From Scylla paramamosain (Eukaryota > Arthropoda > Malacostraca > Decapoda > Portunidae), in the NCBI RefSeq assembly GCF_035594125.1, contig NW_026973734.1:31001-95000 (forward strand): 64,000 nucleotides of DNA. Reading direction: 5' to 3'. Below the pieces are notes generated by a model. The model searched no databases, was not told the origin of the DNA, and saw only the letters and a list, made by a program, of their open reading frames with translations. Made by a program: the position numbers and the translations under genes. Below, one piece after another: positions 1 to 11,298 of this stretch (position 1 is the first letter of the stretch; each line of letters starts with the position of its first letter).

Positions 1-578
1 TTCTTCGGCCGTGGCGACGCCGGACTCTTCCATTGAAGGCTCTGGCGTTTGGTCTCCGGGTCGTACTCAAATACCCAGGACTCATCGCCGGTGATGACTC
101 TCCTGAGCAAGTCTGGTTCAGTTTCCAGACGCTCGAGGATGTCCTGACACACCTGCATGCGTCGTCCCTTCTGGTCATCGTTCAGGAGTCTCGGCACCAT
201 CTTCGCACAGACTTTCCGCATGCCCAGATCTTCAGTGATAATCTTCCACACGCTGTTGTGGTTCATGCCAAGCTCATCTGCGATCTTTCGAACAGTCAAC
301 CGACGATCGTCACGCACCATCTGCTTGACACGCTCAACATTGGCCTCATTCCTGCTCGTTGAGGGTCTTCCACTCCTGGGGTCATCTTCCACGTCCTCCC
401 GGCCCTCTTTGAACCTCTTGCACCACTCAAAAACACGTGAGCGTGACATTGTCTCATCCCCGTACACTTTTTGCAGCATACCCAGTGCTTCTGACGGCGT
501 TTTCCCCAACTGCACCAAAAACTTCAAGTTTGTTCGCTGTTCAGCGCTCATTGTTAAACGACCTGCAACAGAGGACAT
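1..578 (-). CDS. mariner transposase, N-terminal part (runs off window)
   Basis: The minus strand is open from an ATG at 578-576 to the window edge (192 codons, no stop). The product starts MSSVAGRLTMSAEQ. Residues about 1-110 look like the paired helix-turn-helix DNA-binding region of mariner transposases, including KFLVQLGKTPSEAL, the linker DDPRSGRPST and a second HTH with RKIADELGMNHNSVWKI. The stretch ITGDESWVFEYDPETK near residue 170 is the first catalytic-Asp motif of the mariner DD34D nuclease (TGDESW). The remaining catalytic Asp residues lie beyond base 1. The enzyme would cut and paste its own element at TA targets. No frameshift is visible in this part, so it may be a young copy, but integrity cannot be judged without the other half. 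Confidence 0.93.
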   Translation of the reverse strand, partial: MSSVAGRLTMSAEQRTNLKFLVQLGKTPSEALGMLQKVYGDETMSRSRVFEWCKRFKEGREDVEDDPRSGRPSTSRNEANVERVKQMVRDDRRLTVRKIADELGMNHNSVWKIITEDLGMRKVCAKMVPRLLNDDQKGRRMQVCQDILERLETEPDLLRRVITGDESWVFEYDPETKRQSLQWKSPASPRPK

Positions 579-703
579 GATTTTAAAAGCACGTAAGAAA
601 AAGATTAGTGACTGTAGAGGGTTGGGAGCGCAGTTGTATACTCCAGAAGGATTACTTTGAAGGGGAAATATGGTGGTTTGTGGCTTGGGTTTGAAATTCA
701 TCT

Positions 704-1500
<797 letters not shown>

Positions 1501-1502
1501 CC

Positions 1503-1738
1503 ATGGCAACCAGCAAAGAAGTGACGGTTTGTTGGGCTACTCCTTTATCATTTTTTGATAAGGAAATCCTCATTAACATGGTAAAAGAGCATATTAATGT
1601 AATAAATAACAAGAACACAAAGTTTTATACAGTAAACAAGAAGGCAATGGAGTGGTTAAGAAGTTTTGTGATGAGTGGGCATCACAAGACTCACCAGCAC
1701 GTGAGGAAAATGTGAAAAAACATCAGAAATGGATGTGA
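1503..1738 (+). pseudogene. Myb/SANT-like (Zeste-type) DNA-binding domain relic
   Basis: From ATG 1503 the frame reads MATSKEVTVC, then FDKEILINMVKEHINVI and NKKAMEWL. This pattern (E..IL..LV..H..VI..K.T....KK...W) is that of the arthropod Myb/SANT-like domain found in many transposon-associated and Zeste-type proteins. After about 1655 the similarity moves to another frame (KFCDEWASQD, then ENVKKHQKWM), which implies a frameshift inside the domain. The open frame stops at 1715. I see no partner gene, so I treat it as a small degraded copy. The family call rests on memory of the domain pattern. Confidence 0.5.
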
Positions 1739-1801
1739 AACATTGTTTGACATTGTTTATGATGTTATATAATGCATGGCAATATGAACTGGGTGACATT
1801 G

Positions 1802-2014
<213 letters not shown>

Positions 2015-2017
<3 letters not shown>

Positions 2018-2215
2018 TTACCTAGTTGTATTGTACAGGGCATGAGCCAAAGTTCATTTTGTCCTGTCTCCATAACCATGCTTATTCAGTTTCTCTTTAA
2101 ACATGTGTACACCGTTTGCCAAAACCACTTCTTTCTTCGAATCATTCCAGATTTCAAGAGTTCGATACGGGAAACTATTTCTTGATGTAGCTCAAACATC
2201 CACTCTTTATTTTAT
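2015..2215 (-). pseudogene. LINE family A, second RT C-terminal/3' end copy
   Basis: The minus strand encodes EIWNDSKKEVVLANGVHMF followed by KEKLNKHGYGDRTK and a stop. It matches the C-terminus of the longer family A copy just downstream (KEKLDKYGYGDRTK). After the stop come about 30 bp and then the (CA)n tract. It is only the last 60 or so codons and is part of the tandem duplication. Confidence 0.8.
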
Positions 2216-2284
2216 TCTCAAACAGATGAGAAACACTGTTTATGAAGTTGTATAATGTATGACGTGAATAGGGTGATGTTGGTA

Positions 2285-2286
<2 letters not shown>

Positions 2287-2320
<34 letters not shown>
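2287..2320. repeat. (GT)n microsatellite at LINE 3' end
   Basis: A short GT tract that, read on the minus strand, is the (CA)n tail of LINE family A. Confidence 0.9.
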
Positions 2321-2321
<1 letters not shown>

Positions 2322-4212
2322 GCATTGTACAGGGCACGAGCCAAAGTTTATTTTGTCCTGTCTCCATAACCATATTTATCCAGTTTCTCTTTAAACATGT
2401 GTACACTGTTTGCCACAACCACCTCTTCCTTCAAATCATTCCAGATTTCAACAGTTTGATACAGGAAGCTGCATTTCTTGGTGCCGCTCAAACATCCACT
2501 CTTCTTTATTTTCTTCCCATGTCCCCTCGCCCATCTCTCTCCCTCCTCCATCTGTGATAGCAAGTCAATTCGGTCTATTCTTTCTATATTGTTTACTAAT
2601 TTGTACATTGTTATCAGGTCTCCTCTTACTCTTCTCTCTTGTAGCGTTGGTAATCCCATCTCTTCAAGTCTTTCTTCATAGCTTAAGTCTTTCAGTTCTG
2701 GTACCATCTTTGTTGCTATCCTCTGTATTCTTTCCAGTTTCTGTATATCTTTTTTTCCTATTTGGAGCCCAAACTAACGCTGCGTGCTCCAATTTAGGTT
2801 ATATCATTCTTGTTATAATTTTCTTCATTATTTCTCTATCTAAATAGTTAAATGCCACCCTAATGTCTGTTAAAAGGCTGTATGTAGAGCCAAATATTAT
2901 GTTTATGTGCCTTCTTTTTCTTCATGAATTTTTTGTTATTATTTCTCTTCCCATTTTGTAATTCAATGAAGATATCTTTTTACTTTTTCCTATTTCCAAC
3001 ACATGGCATTTTCTGGCACTGAATTCTAGTTTCCATCTTTGGCTCTATGTATGTATCTTGTCAATATCCTTTTGTAACTCCTTGCAGTCATTTTCATCCT
3101 TTACTATTTTCATTATTTTTGCATCATCAGCAAAAAGGTTTATATAACTATTTAGATCCTCTGTCATATCATTTACATATATTTGAAACATAATAGGTGC
3201 CAACACAGATCCTTGTGGTACCCCACTTGTCACTTTGCACCAACTTGAATTAGTGTCTCTGATTACTGTTCTCAATTCCCTCCCTTGTCAATAATCTTCT
3301 GTCTATCTCAACATTGCTCCCTTTAGCCCTCCTTCATTCTCTGACTTCCACATAAGACTTTTGTGTGGAACTTTATCAAATGCTTTTTTAGAGATCCAGG
3401 TGTACTGCACAAACCCATCCATCCCTCTCTTGCACTCCATCTATTACTCTTGTACAGAAGCTCAGTAGATTTGTGACACAGGATATCCCTTTCCTGAATC
3501 CAAATTGCTTTTCTGTAATTATCTTTTCATCTTCTAAATACTGCACCCATCTGTCTTTAATCACTATTTCACAAAGCTTGCTTACAATACTTGTTAGTGA
3601 CACTAGTCTGTAATTCAATGGTTCCATTTAACTTCCCTGTTTGTATATTGGGACTTTGTTAGCTCTTTTCCATTCCCTTGGTACTTTTCCTTCTCTCAAC
3701 AAGCTGTTAATTATATCCCATATGGGTTTTTCCATTTGTTCTCTGCATTCTTTTAATATCCATCCATTTACTTGATCTGGTCCCACAACTTTTCTAACAT
3801 CCAGCTCTTCAGCAGTTTCTTGATTTGTTGTCTCTTTACTTGTATTTCCTGTATTCCCTCATTCTGTGATACCACTTTCAGTGCCACAAAATCAGTTTCC
3901 TTTGTAAATGTGGACTGAAAACTCTCATTCATTAGTTCACTCATCTCCTCAGTAGTTTCATAAATTCTTCCTTCTCTTCTTAACTTGTTTATGTCATCCC
4001 TATGTTTCATTTTCCTGTTTATGTATCTGTAGAAGAGTTCTGGGCTCTTCCTTGCATTTTCTTATTATCTCACTTTCAAAATTTCTTTCTTCTTCTTTTC
4101 TTATTATACCATATTCATTCCTTGCCTTTCTGTATTCTTCCCTAGTATTTGTGTTCAGTTGTCTCATCATTTCCTCCAAGCCCTGTCCTTTTTCCTTTTT
4201 GCTTCTACTCAC
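2321..4212 (-). pseudogene. LINE family A reverse transcriptase (ORF2, RT part), degraded
   Basis: Minus-strand fragments in several frames follow the order of a non-LTR (CR1/jockey-like) ORF2. 4212-4000: a Lys/Glu-rich pre-RT linker. 4010-3768: more linker (INKLRREGRIYETTEEMSE). 3627-3388: RT motifs with NYRLVSLTSIVSKLCE and KQFGFRKGIS. 3275-3045: the core SGVPQGSVLAPIMF and the catalytic box as FADDAK. 2707-2348: a C-terminal RT tail with RRVRGDLITMYKLVNNIERI, ending GYGDRTK. Frame changes and stops separate the blocks, so no full-length protein can be made. The 3' end runs into (CA)n. Confidence 0.88.
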
Positions 4213-4419
4213 CTGCCATTATACCATTCATGCTTCCAAATTTACACTTTATAACTTGGCACAAACTGTTGCACCCCCTCTCTATACTTACTCAAAAATA
4301 TCTCATTTTTCTTGCACTACTTTACCTTTAAATAGTTCTTCCCAGTTAATTTCTCCATAAAATTTATTGAGTTCTGCAAAGTTTGCCTTAGAATAGTTCT
4401 GTCTCCCATTTCAAAATTG

Positions 4420-6128
4420 TTCATTCCTGTGCAACACTTTTTCCTCCTGTGGCATTATTTCTATAGTCACATGATCACTTCTTCCCAGTGGACTCAGACA
4501 ATGTATACTTGGTCTACTTTCTGGGATTTTTTGTAAACACTAAGTCCAACTGTGATGGTTCTTCTTCTTTGTATCTTGTAAGTTCGTTCACCCACTGTCT
4601 CATTGTATTCACCATCATGGTAAGCATGGTATGGTGGTGATATCACCATGCACTTTTTCACGTCTTTTCGTAGACGTCCAACCCTTCAGGAAGAAAACAG
4701 TTCATGCAGGGAAGCCACACAACGCCTGACTTCTGATCTCTCAAAAATTTCTGATCGGAGTAAAGCAAACTTGGTATTGTTCAATGCCTCAAAAACTCAA
4801 TTCCTCCATCTATCAACTCAACACAACCTTCCAGACAACTATCCCCTCTTCTTCAATGACACTCAACTGTCCCCCTCTTCTACACTGAACATCTTTACTT
4901 ATATTCTGAACTGGAAACTTCACATCTCATCTCTAGCTAAAACATCTTCTATGAAGTTAGGTGTTCTGAGACATCTCCGTTATTTTTTCTCACCCTTCCA
5001 GCTACTAACTCTGTACAGGAGCCTTATCTGTCTATGTATGGAGTATGATTCACATGTCTGGGGGATTCCACTCATACCAGTCTTCTAGACAGGATGGAAT
5101 CAAAAGCTTTTCATCTCATCAACTCTCTTCTGTCTTCAGCCTCTTTCTCATTGCTGCAATGTTGCATCTCTAGCTGTCTTCTACCACTATTTTCATGCTA
5201 ACTGCTCTTCTGATCTTGCTAACTGCACGTCTCCCCTCCTCCCATGGCCTCACTGCACAAGACTTGTTTCTCTCACCCCTGTTCTGTCCACCTCTCTAAT
5301 GCAAGAGTTAACCAGTATTCTCAGTCAGTCACTCATCCCTTTCTCTGGTAAACTCTGGAACTCCCTGCCTGCTACTGTATTTCCACCTTCCTATGATTTG
5401 AACTCTTTCAAGAGGGAGGTTTCAAAACACATATCCTTCAATTCTTGACTACTACTTCTGACCCAATCCAGGTCTGGTATCACAGTGAGCTTTTTTTTTA
5501 TTGGATTTTTGTTTCCCTTTGCCAGTGTCCCTCCTACATAAAAAAAATAAATAAGTAAATATATATGAAAAATAAGTTCACTCCATGACCCAACATTTTC
5601 TTTCACTTCCATCTTCTGCCAGTTCATTCCTTTAAGGTTGAAGCTGCCTACTAAAAGCACTTTGTTACTTTTCCTTATCATTTCCTGTGCTATTTCTTGT
5701 TATTAGTTGTATAGTTTTATATCCATCAGTCTCCCATGCATTAGTTTTTGGTGGTACGTACATCACAGTAACTTTCCTTTTTTTCATTTCATTTGATCTT
5801 AATCACAACACTCAAAGTTTCTGCCATTCCATCGACATATTCCACTTCCTCAACAACAATATCCTCTTTTACCAATATCATTGTTCCTCTTCCTCCCTTT
5901 CCTTTTCTGTCTCTCCTCCATGCACTACAACCTTCCTTTGCAAATTCCAACTTTATTTCCTCTTAGTGTAATTTCCATTAAATAAACCACATCTGGTTTA
6001 TTGTTCTTTAGGTAGCCTTTAAGTTCCATTTGGCTGAACACCAAACCATCTACATTAGTATACATAATCTTTAAACTTCTGCTTGGTGTGGTATCTTTGT
6101 GGCACCATTTCCTCACTTTCATGTCCAC
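4420..6128 (-). pseudogene. LINE family A endonuclease domain, split by an insertion
   Basis: The AP-endonuclease-like N-terminal domain of ORF2 is recognisable on the minus strand. 6128-5925 holds the start (SLKIMYTNVDGLVFSQMELK, then NNKPDVVYLMEI). 5681-5575 holds LLVGSFNLKGMNWQ and ends at GSWSEL. The domain resumes at about 4620 with MVNTMRQWVNELTRY and PSQLDLVFTKNP, then degenerates by about 4425. The roughly 0.95 kb between 5575 and 4622 is a plus-strand LINE B fragment inserted into it. Frameshifts and stops make it non-functional. Confidence 0.85.
4625..5560 (+). pseudogene. LINE family B 3' fragment nested in LINE A
   Basis: Plus-strand RT C-terminal sequence (RRPTLQEENSSCREA, LVLFNASKTQFLHLS, NWKLHISSLAK, MKLGVLRHLR), open to 5088, with the similarity continuing in other frames to about 5450. 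It ends with the family B 3' signature CTCCTACATAAAAAAAATAA. It is 5' truncated and lies antisense inside the LINE A endonuclease, so it inserted later than LINE A. Confidence 0.88.
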
Positions 6129-6689
6129 AACTTTCCAAGCAAATCTCCTTGCTTGTTCTTGTGTTCTCTCCTCATTTTTTGACTGGGCCTCTACTCTACT
6201 ACTTTCCTCTACTTTACTCTTTCAGTTTACTTCTCTCTCCTTTATTCATATTTATTCATTCCTTCTACTTTTGCCAATTTTCTTGTTCTTTGCAAGACAT
6301 ATTTCACTGCTGTTTGTGCCATGAATCTTATTTTCATTGGTCTTGTTCCATTTTCATTGTATTTTTCAATCCTGTAAACCTCTTCAATTTGTTCAACTAT
6401 CTCCTCTCATTCCTCTGCCACTTCTGCTATAATTTCCTTAGTCTTTTTTGCCTCTTCTTTCTCTCTAGCTATTTTCATTAGTAAGTTCTTCTCCTTGACC
6501 CCAAATACCACCACAAACATCTTTCTCTGCACGATGTCTCTCACAAGATTACTTTTTTTCCTTTATTATTTTAATCAATTGCTTTTCCATGTCCTTATTG
6601 TGTTCCTGTTGCTGTTGCCTTATGATCTTATCTATATTCACCTTTTGTTGTTGTTCTCTCTCTTCTTTCCAACTTTTGACTTTGCTGTC

Positions 6690-6714
6690 ACTGACTCTTT
6701 CACTTTCCCAACCT

Positions 6715-6799
<85 letters not shown>

Positions 6800-7246
6800 A
6801 AAGCTTTCTTTAACTCCTCGTTCTCTTCCTTGAGTTTCTTGATTTCTTTATAGTACTTCTTGTTTAAGTTCACTATTATTGTCACCTCTTCTCTCAGTTC
6901 TTTGTTTTCTTTTTCTCTTTCCATCTTCCTCTTCTTCATCTCTATTATATCACTGGATATCTTTTTACATTGCCACCACCCACCTCTCTCTCTCTTCCTT
7001 CCATGTCTTTATTATTGCTAAGTTATGAATTTATCATATTTTCACATTTTCTTCAATTTTCCATATTTGTTTATTTGTATAAGCTACACTGAGGTCTTCT
7101 TCCTTGAAACCCTCAAAAATATTTGCTGTGTCCGCCACCATCTTCCTTCTTGGTATCACTGACAAGACAATGTTTACCCATACACTACTCTCCCATTCAC
7201 CTTTTTGTTCACTTCCCAATTTACACTTCACTTCCCCTGCACTCAC
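6690..7246 (-). pseudogene. LINE family A ORF1-like coiled-coil region
   Basis: Upstream of the endonuclease on the same strand, 7246-7034 encodes a 70-residue frame with VADTANIFEGFKEEDLSVAY. 6939-6700 encodes a Lys/Glu-rich coiled coil (EREKENKELREEVTII, IKKLKEENEELKKAL) that runs straight into an (ER)n stretch made by the CT/GA microsatellite. The position upstream of ORF2 and the coiled coil fit the ORF1 RNA-binding protein of CR1/jockey-type LINEs. No zinc knuckle or RRM is visible, so the ORF1 call is inference. Confidence 0.5.
6716..6796. repeat. (CT)n microsatellite
   Basis: About 40 CT units inside the family A ORF1-like coiled coil. On the minus strand it reads as Glu-Arg repeats in frame. 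Confidence 0.96.
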
Positions 7247-7360
7247 ACATCACACAATTCCCTCTTATAGAGACAGGACTCAAGCTCGGGCACCCTGTAC
7301 AACCAAAACTTAGGTAACTCCTTAGAGCTGCTGTGGATGTGTCCAATTAGCTGGGCAGCA

Positions 7361-7361
<1 letters not shown>

Positions 7362-7443
<82 letters not shown>
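7362..7443. repeat. (GT)n microsatellite
   Basis: About 41 GT units, ending 12 bp before the left end of the deleted mariner-like element. Confidence 0.97.
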
Positions 7444-7447
<4 letters not shown>

Positions 7448-7453
7448 AACAAT

Positions 7454-8272
7454 ACAGGGTGTACCATGAATTAAGGTACATACCTTAGGATATGATAGTT
7501 CAACTAATCCTAAGTCAAAAATACTCTATACACACACATGTTGTTTGCTTTATTTTGTGAGAAATTAACCTGTAAGTTGTGTGTTGTGGGAGCGGCTTCC
7601 CTGGGATCAGTTTCCTGATGAAGGAAACTGTGGAGATCCACAGGAATAGCCAGCAAGATCCCTTCACCTAACACCAACGGATTTCTTTCCTTTGGGGACT
7701 CATGAAATCCTTGGTATACAAGAACAAATCACGTTACAGAGAGGAGTTGATTCACAGCATTAAGGAAGCTGCAGAGCAGATAAGGAATGACAGGAGCAAA
7801 AAGATGCACTTTGGCTATCACTTGATTGACAAGGCTTGCCATTTAAATGTCAAGATGATAACTGTCAAAGGGGATGACATTTGCAGTGAACTGCCATGTG
7901 TGTTTTAAAAAGTAGCACTGAATAACCGCTGTATTGCTGTGTTACCTGCACATTTTCTTCACTGGCACATACAAAAATTTAATCTGTTATTTGCTATTTC
8001 CTGTAAGGATTTGACTGCATACAATGTACACAAAAATTTATCACTTAATGCTACGCAGCATCACGCGAGTACGTAGCGAGCCAAGGAGGGGAGGAAGGAG
8101 GCGGAGGCACACCCAGGCAAGCAGCTCCCGCAACTCACAACTTAGCTACACATTAATTTCTCACAAAATAAAACAAAACAGCATATGTGTATAGAGTATT
8201 TTCAACTTAGAATTACTTGAACTATCATACCTAAAGTGTGTACCTAAACTTGCAGGACACCCTGTGAAAACT
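7454..8272 (+). mobile_element. internally deleted mariner-like transposon with long TIRs
   Basis: The left end (ACAGGGTGTACCATGAATTA...) is the imperfect inverse of the right end (...AAACTTGCAGGACACCCTGT). Matching continues inward for about 150 bp on each side (7454-7606 against 8118-8272), through ATGATAGTTCAA, ATACTCTATACACA, TTTTGTGAGAAATTAA and a GGGAGC block. The 0.5-kb interior holds the C-terminal end of a transposase. The element is therefore a non-autonomous deletion derivative bounded by long terminal inverted repeats. Confidence 0.82.
7645..7908 (+). pseudogene. transposase C-terminal remnant (mariner-like)
   Basis: Around 7655-7700 one frame reads LHLTPTDFF, resembling the LTPLDFFLWG block of mariner-like transposases. 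The open frame 7702-7908 then continues MKSLVYKNKSRYREELIHSI and KEAAEQIRND, matching the LKSLVY...EEL...I..A...I C-terminal pattern. A frameshift separates the two blocks. No catalytic Asp motif remains, so it cannot be active. Confidence 0.65.
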
Positions 8273-8437
8273 AAGCAAAACACAACAATCTACTGCTAAA
8301 ACACAGGGCATTACAAGCTTAATTCCTATACAGTTATTTCCAGTAGTCAGGATAAAGTCAGGTTACACTGGTTTAGGTAACATAAGGTAAGACTAGATTC
8401 ACATGCATACACGTGCAGGCACACTATATGTACACAC

Positions 8438-8561
8438 CAGCATATGTGAGGAACTGGTACAGCCTCTCCTGGGAGTCCACGTACCTTCCTATCTTGGTCA
8501 CTTCAGACGCGCCTCTTCTGGTAATGCAGACAGTGACATTCATTCGCCTCCAACAAAGGCC
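8438..8561 (-). other. candidate orphan coding exon
   Basis: On the minus strand a 124-bp segment lies between an acceptor-like CTCATAACAG and a donor-like GT (CTG|GTGTGT). It is open in one frame with non-repetitive, coding-like sequence (MNVTVCITRRGASEVTKIG, then RYVDSQERLYQFLTYAG). An alternative donor, GTACGT, lies inside it. I do not recognise the family. No neighbouring exon was found on this strand within several kb, so it may belong to a gene with long introns or be chance. Confidence 0.3.
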
Positions 8562-8689
8562 CTGTTATGAGAGTTAAGGATGTGAGGTAAGGCTACAGCT
8601 TGAAATGTGCATTCCCCAATATCCCAGTGCCTTTTCTTTATTAACAGGCTCTAATAGTGTTTGGAGCTCCCGTGATTGGAGTGGTAATT

Positions 8690-9005
8690 TAAAAGGCTTT
8701 AGTGGATGTTATTAGGGTTTTCAAGGGCATTTTCATGATTCAAGTAATGGTTTAATAAGGTTAGTAATAGTTTAACAGACTTTAATGGATGTTACCAGGG
8801 TTTTCAAGGGTGTTTTTATGATCAAGTAATGGTTTAATAATGCTAGTGACAGTTTAACAAGTTTCAGTGGATGTTGTCAGGGTTTGCAAGGATGTTTCTG
8901 TGATTCAAGTAATGGTTTAAAAGGGTTAATGATACTTTAACAGGTTTTAGCACATGTTGTTATGGTTTGCAAGGGTGTTTTCATGATTCCAGTAACAGAT
9001 TAAGG
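8690..9005. repeat. 83-bp minisatellite, about 3.7 copies
   Basis: The block TGGATGTTATTAGGGTTTTC..AAGTAATGGTTTAATAAG..AGTTTAACAG recurs with starts near 8704, 8787, 8869 and 8952, a period of 82-83 bp. Copies have diverged by point changes. Confidence 0.85.
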
Positions 9006-9386
9006 AAGGACAGTGATTAAAACTAAACTAAAAACTCCACAACACAACACATACTTGGTAAAAACATTCCAACTCTTAGCTTCACTGGAGACAAGATCAG
9101 TGTGGTCAAGCTTGCAGTGTTTGCTGTTGTGGAAACTGCCATGAAGATCCAAAAGAGAGCCTGGCAATGACCAAAGAAGAGCTACTGTCTCAATAGTAGG
9201 TGACCTTGCCCAGCCATACTAAGGAGAGAGTGACACAGGAGGATGAGGAGATGAGGAGATGAGATGAGGCATGAGAGAAACATGTAGAACTGGGAGAGAA
9301 AGGGAGGAGGAGATGTGTATGAGTGCAATACATGCTGTGGGTGTAAGGGGATGACCTCTAATGAATGGAAGAAGGGAATAGAGTGC

Positions 9387-9555
<169 letters not shown>

Positions 9556-9657
9556 AGCATGCAAGAACAGAAATAAATGGAGAGAAGAATACTGAAAGAG
9601 ATGAGAGAATGAGTTAGTGCATGCAAAAATGAGAAAACATGCATAGACAAAAAATAA

Positions 9658-11298
9658 ATGAAGGTCAGAATGATGAGAGAGAGAAGGATGAGAGGAGGAA
9701 GAGAAGAGATAAGTGGGGAGACGAATGCTGAGAGAGAAATCGGCGAGGTGATAAGACGCATCGTGGGTAAATGCGTCATGACGGTGGTCAAGGACGACGT
9801 AAGGAGGGCAGCGGGGAACCTGCAAGTATGTGCAGGTCAGCAGGCAGGAGGGGAAGCCGCCATCCACGCTATGAGGGAAATGTTCAGTGAAGACAATTGT
9901 GAAGCGGTGTTATTAGTGGACGCCAAAAACGCTTTCAACACTATTAACAGAAAAACAATGCTTCACAACATTCGAGTAAAATGTCCCTCTCTGGCACAAT
10001 ATGTAGAAAACACATATAGTGACCCCTCGGATTTGTACATATGTAGTAATAGTGGTAATAGTGTTAAGGTGTTAAAGTCCATGGAAGGGACAACACAAGG
10101 TGACCCAGTGGCCATGGCGATGTACGCCCTCGGACTTTCAGTGCTGCAACAAGTTATCTCATATGGGAAAACGAGTGTGAAGCAAGTGGCGTACGCGGAT
10201 GACCTGTCAGGGGCCGGCAAAATAACAGACTTGAAAAAATGGTGGGGCTTAGTGAACGACAATGGTCCCATCATAGGGTACACACCCAATGCCGCTAAGT
10301 CCGTCCTTATTGTAAAGCCTGAACACTATGACAGTGCAGTGGATAGCTTCAGTGGCAGTGGAGTTATAATAACAAAGGATGGACAACGGCATCTGGGTGC
10401 TGTCATCGGAACAGAAGAGTTCAAGAAGGAGTACATAGGAGAAAAGGTGAAGGAGTGGATACATGAGGTGGAAGTCCTGTCTGACATGGCCAGGACTGAG
10501 CCTCATGCAGCCTACTCTGCCTACACCCACGGCTTGCAGCATCGATGGAGATTCGCCATGCGCACCATCCCAGGCATCAGCCCTCTCCTTGCACCACTGG
10601 AGGTCTCGATAAGGAACACCTTCCTCCCAGCGTTACTGAGATACCACACCATCGGAGATGGGGATGGGGAAAGGGCGCTGCTCGAACTTCCACCAAGACT
10701 GGGCGGGATGGGAATCACCTCCCCTGAGAAGTTGGCGACTGTGGAGAACCTCAACTCCCTCATGCTCACCAGGTCCCTCACAGAGAAGATCATTGCTCAG
10801 GACGCACATGGTGAAATAGCCCAAAGTGCAGTCACTGAGCAAGGACGAATTATATCTAGAGATAGGCAACAACATCAACGAAACTGTCTCGAAGACCTGA
10901 TAAACATCCTGCCTGCAACCACAGTGAGAAAAATCCTCACTGCACAGGAAACGGGAGCCTCTAACTGGCTAACGTCACTGCCCATCAGAGCGAAGGGCTT
11001 CAGCCTCAACAAACAAGAATTTGTCGACGCCATTGCTCTGAGGTACGGCTGGCCGATGGAAGGACTCCCCAGTACTTGTGTGTGTGGCTCCCCCAATGAC
11101 GTCAACCACACCATGACGTGCAAAAAGGGGGGATTCGTATGTATCAGGCACGATGAGGTGAGAGATCTGACCGCCAGCATGCTCAGGGAGGTGTGCCACG
11201 ATGTCTCCACTGAACCGACCCTGAATGGTCCCCTCCCCAGATGGGGACTCGGAGGCTGGTGTAGGAGTCGCCATGATGATTTTGAAATTTTTGAGTGA
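9658..11298 (+). CDS. reverse transcriptase of an early-branching (R2/NeSL-like) non-LTR element, 5' and 3' truncated
   Basis: A 546-codon open frame. The first 25 or so residues come from purine-rich flank and are probably not native; element sequence seems to begin near 9737 (REIGEVIRRIVGKCV). RT motifs follow in order: LLVDAKNAFNTINR (first catalytic Asp), GTTQGDPVAMAMYAL (motif B), VAYADDLSGAG (YADD box), and GQRHLGAVIG. Near residue 475 there is a CxCx7Hx4C zinc motif (CVCGSPNDVNHTMTC) followed by KKGGFVCIRHDEVRDL. In R2/NeSL/CRE-type elements such a motif precedes a restriction-like endonuclease. Here the frame ends within about 50 residues in unrelated sequence, so the nuclease catalytic part is missing. 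It is long and uninterrupted, so the loss looks recent. The clade name is inference. Confidence 0.82.
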   Translation: MKVRMMRERRMRGGREEISGETNAEREIGEVIRRIVGKCVMTVVKDDVRRAAGNLQVCAGQQAGGEAAIHAMREMFSEDNCEAVLLVDAKNAFNTINRKTMLHNIRVKCPSLAQYVENTYSDPSDLYICSNSGNSVKVLKSMEGTTQGDPVAMAMYALGLSVLQQVISYGKTSVKQVAYADDLSGAGKITDLKKWWGLVNDNGPIIGYTPNAAKSVLIVKPEHYDSAVDSFSGSGVIITKDGQRHLGAVIGTEEFKKEYIGEKVKEWIHEVEVLSDMARTEPHAAYSAYTHGLQHRWRFAMRTIPGISPLLAPLEVSIRNTFLPALLRYHTIGDGDGERALLELPPRLGGMGITSPEKLATVENLNSLMLTRSLTEKIIAQDAHGEIAQSAVTEQGRIISRDRQQHQRNCLEDLINILPATTVRKILTAQETGASNWLTSLPIRAKGFSLNKQEFVDAIALRYGWPMEGLPSTCVCGSPNDVNHTMTCKKGGFVCIRHDEVRDLTASMLREVCHDVSTEPTLNGPLPRWGLGGWCRSRHDDFEIFE

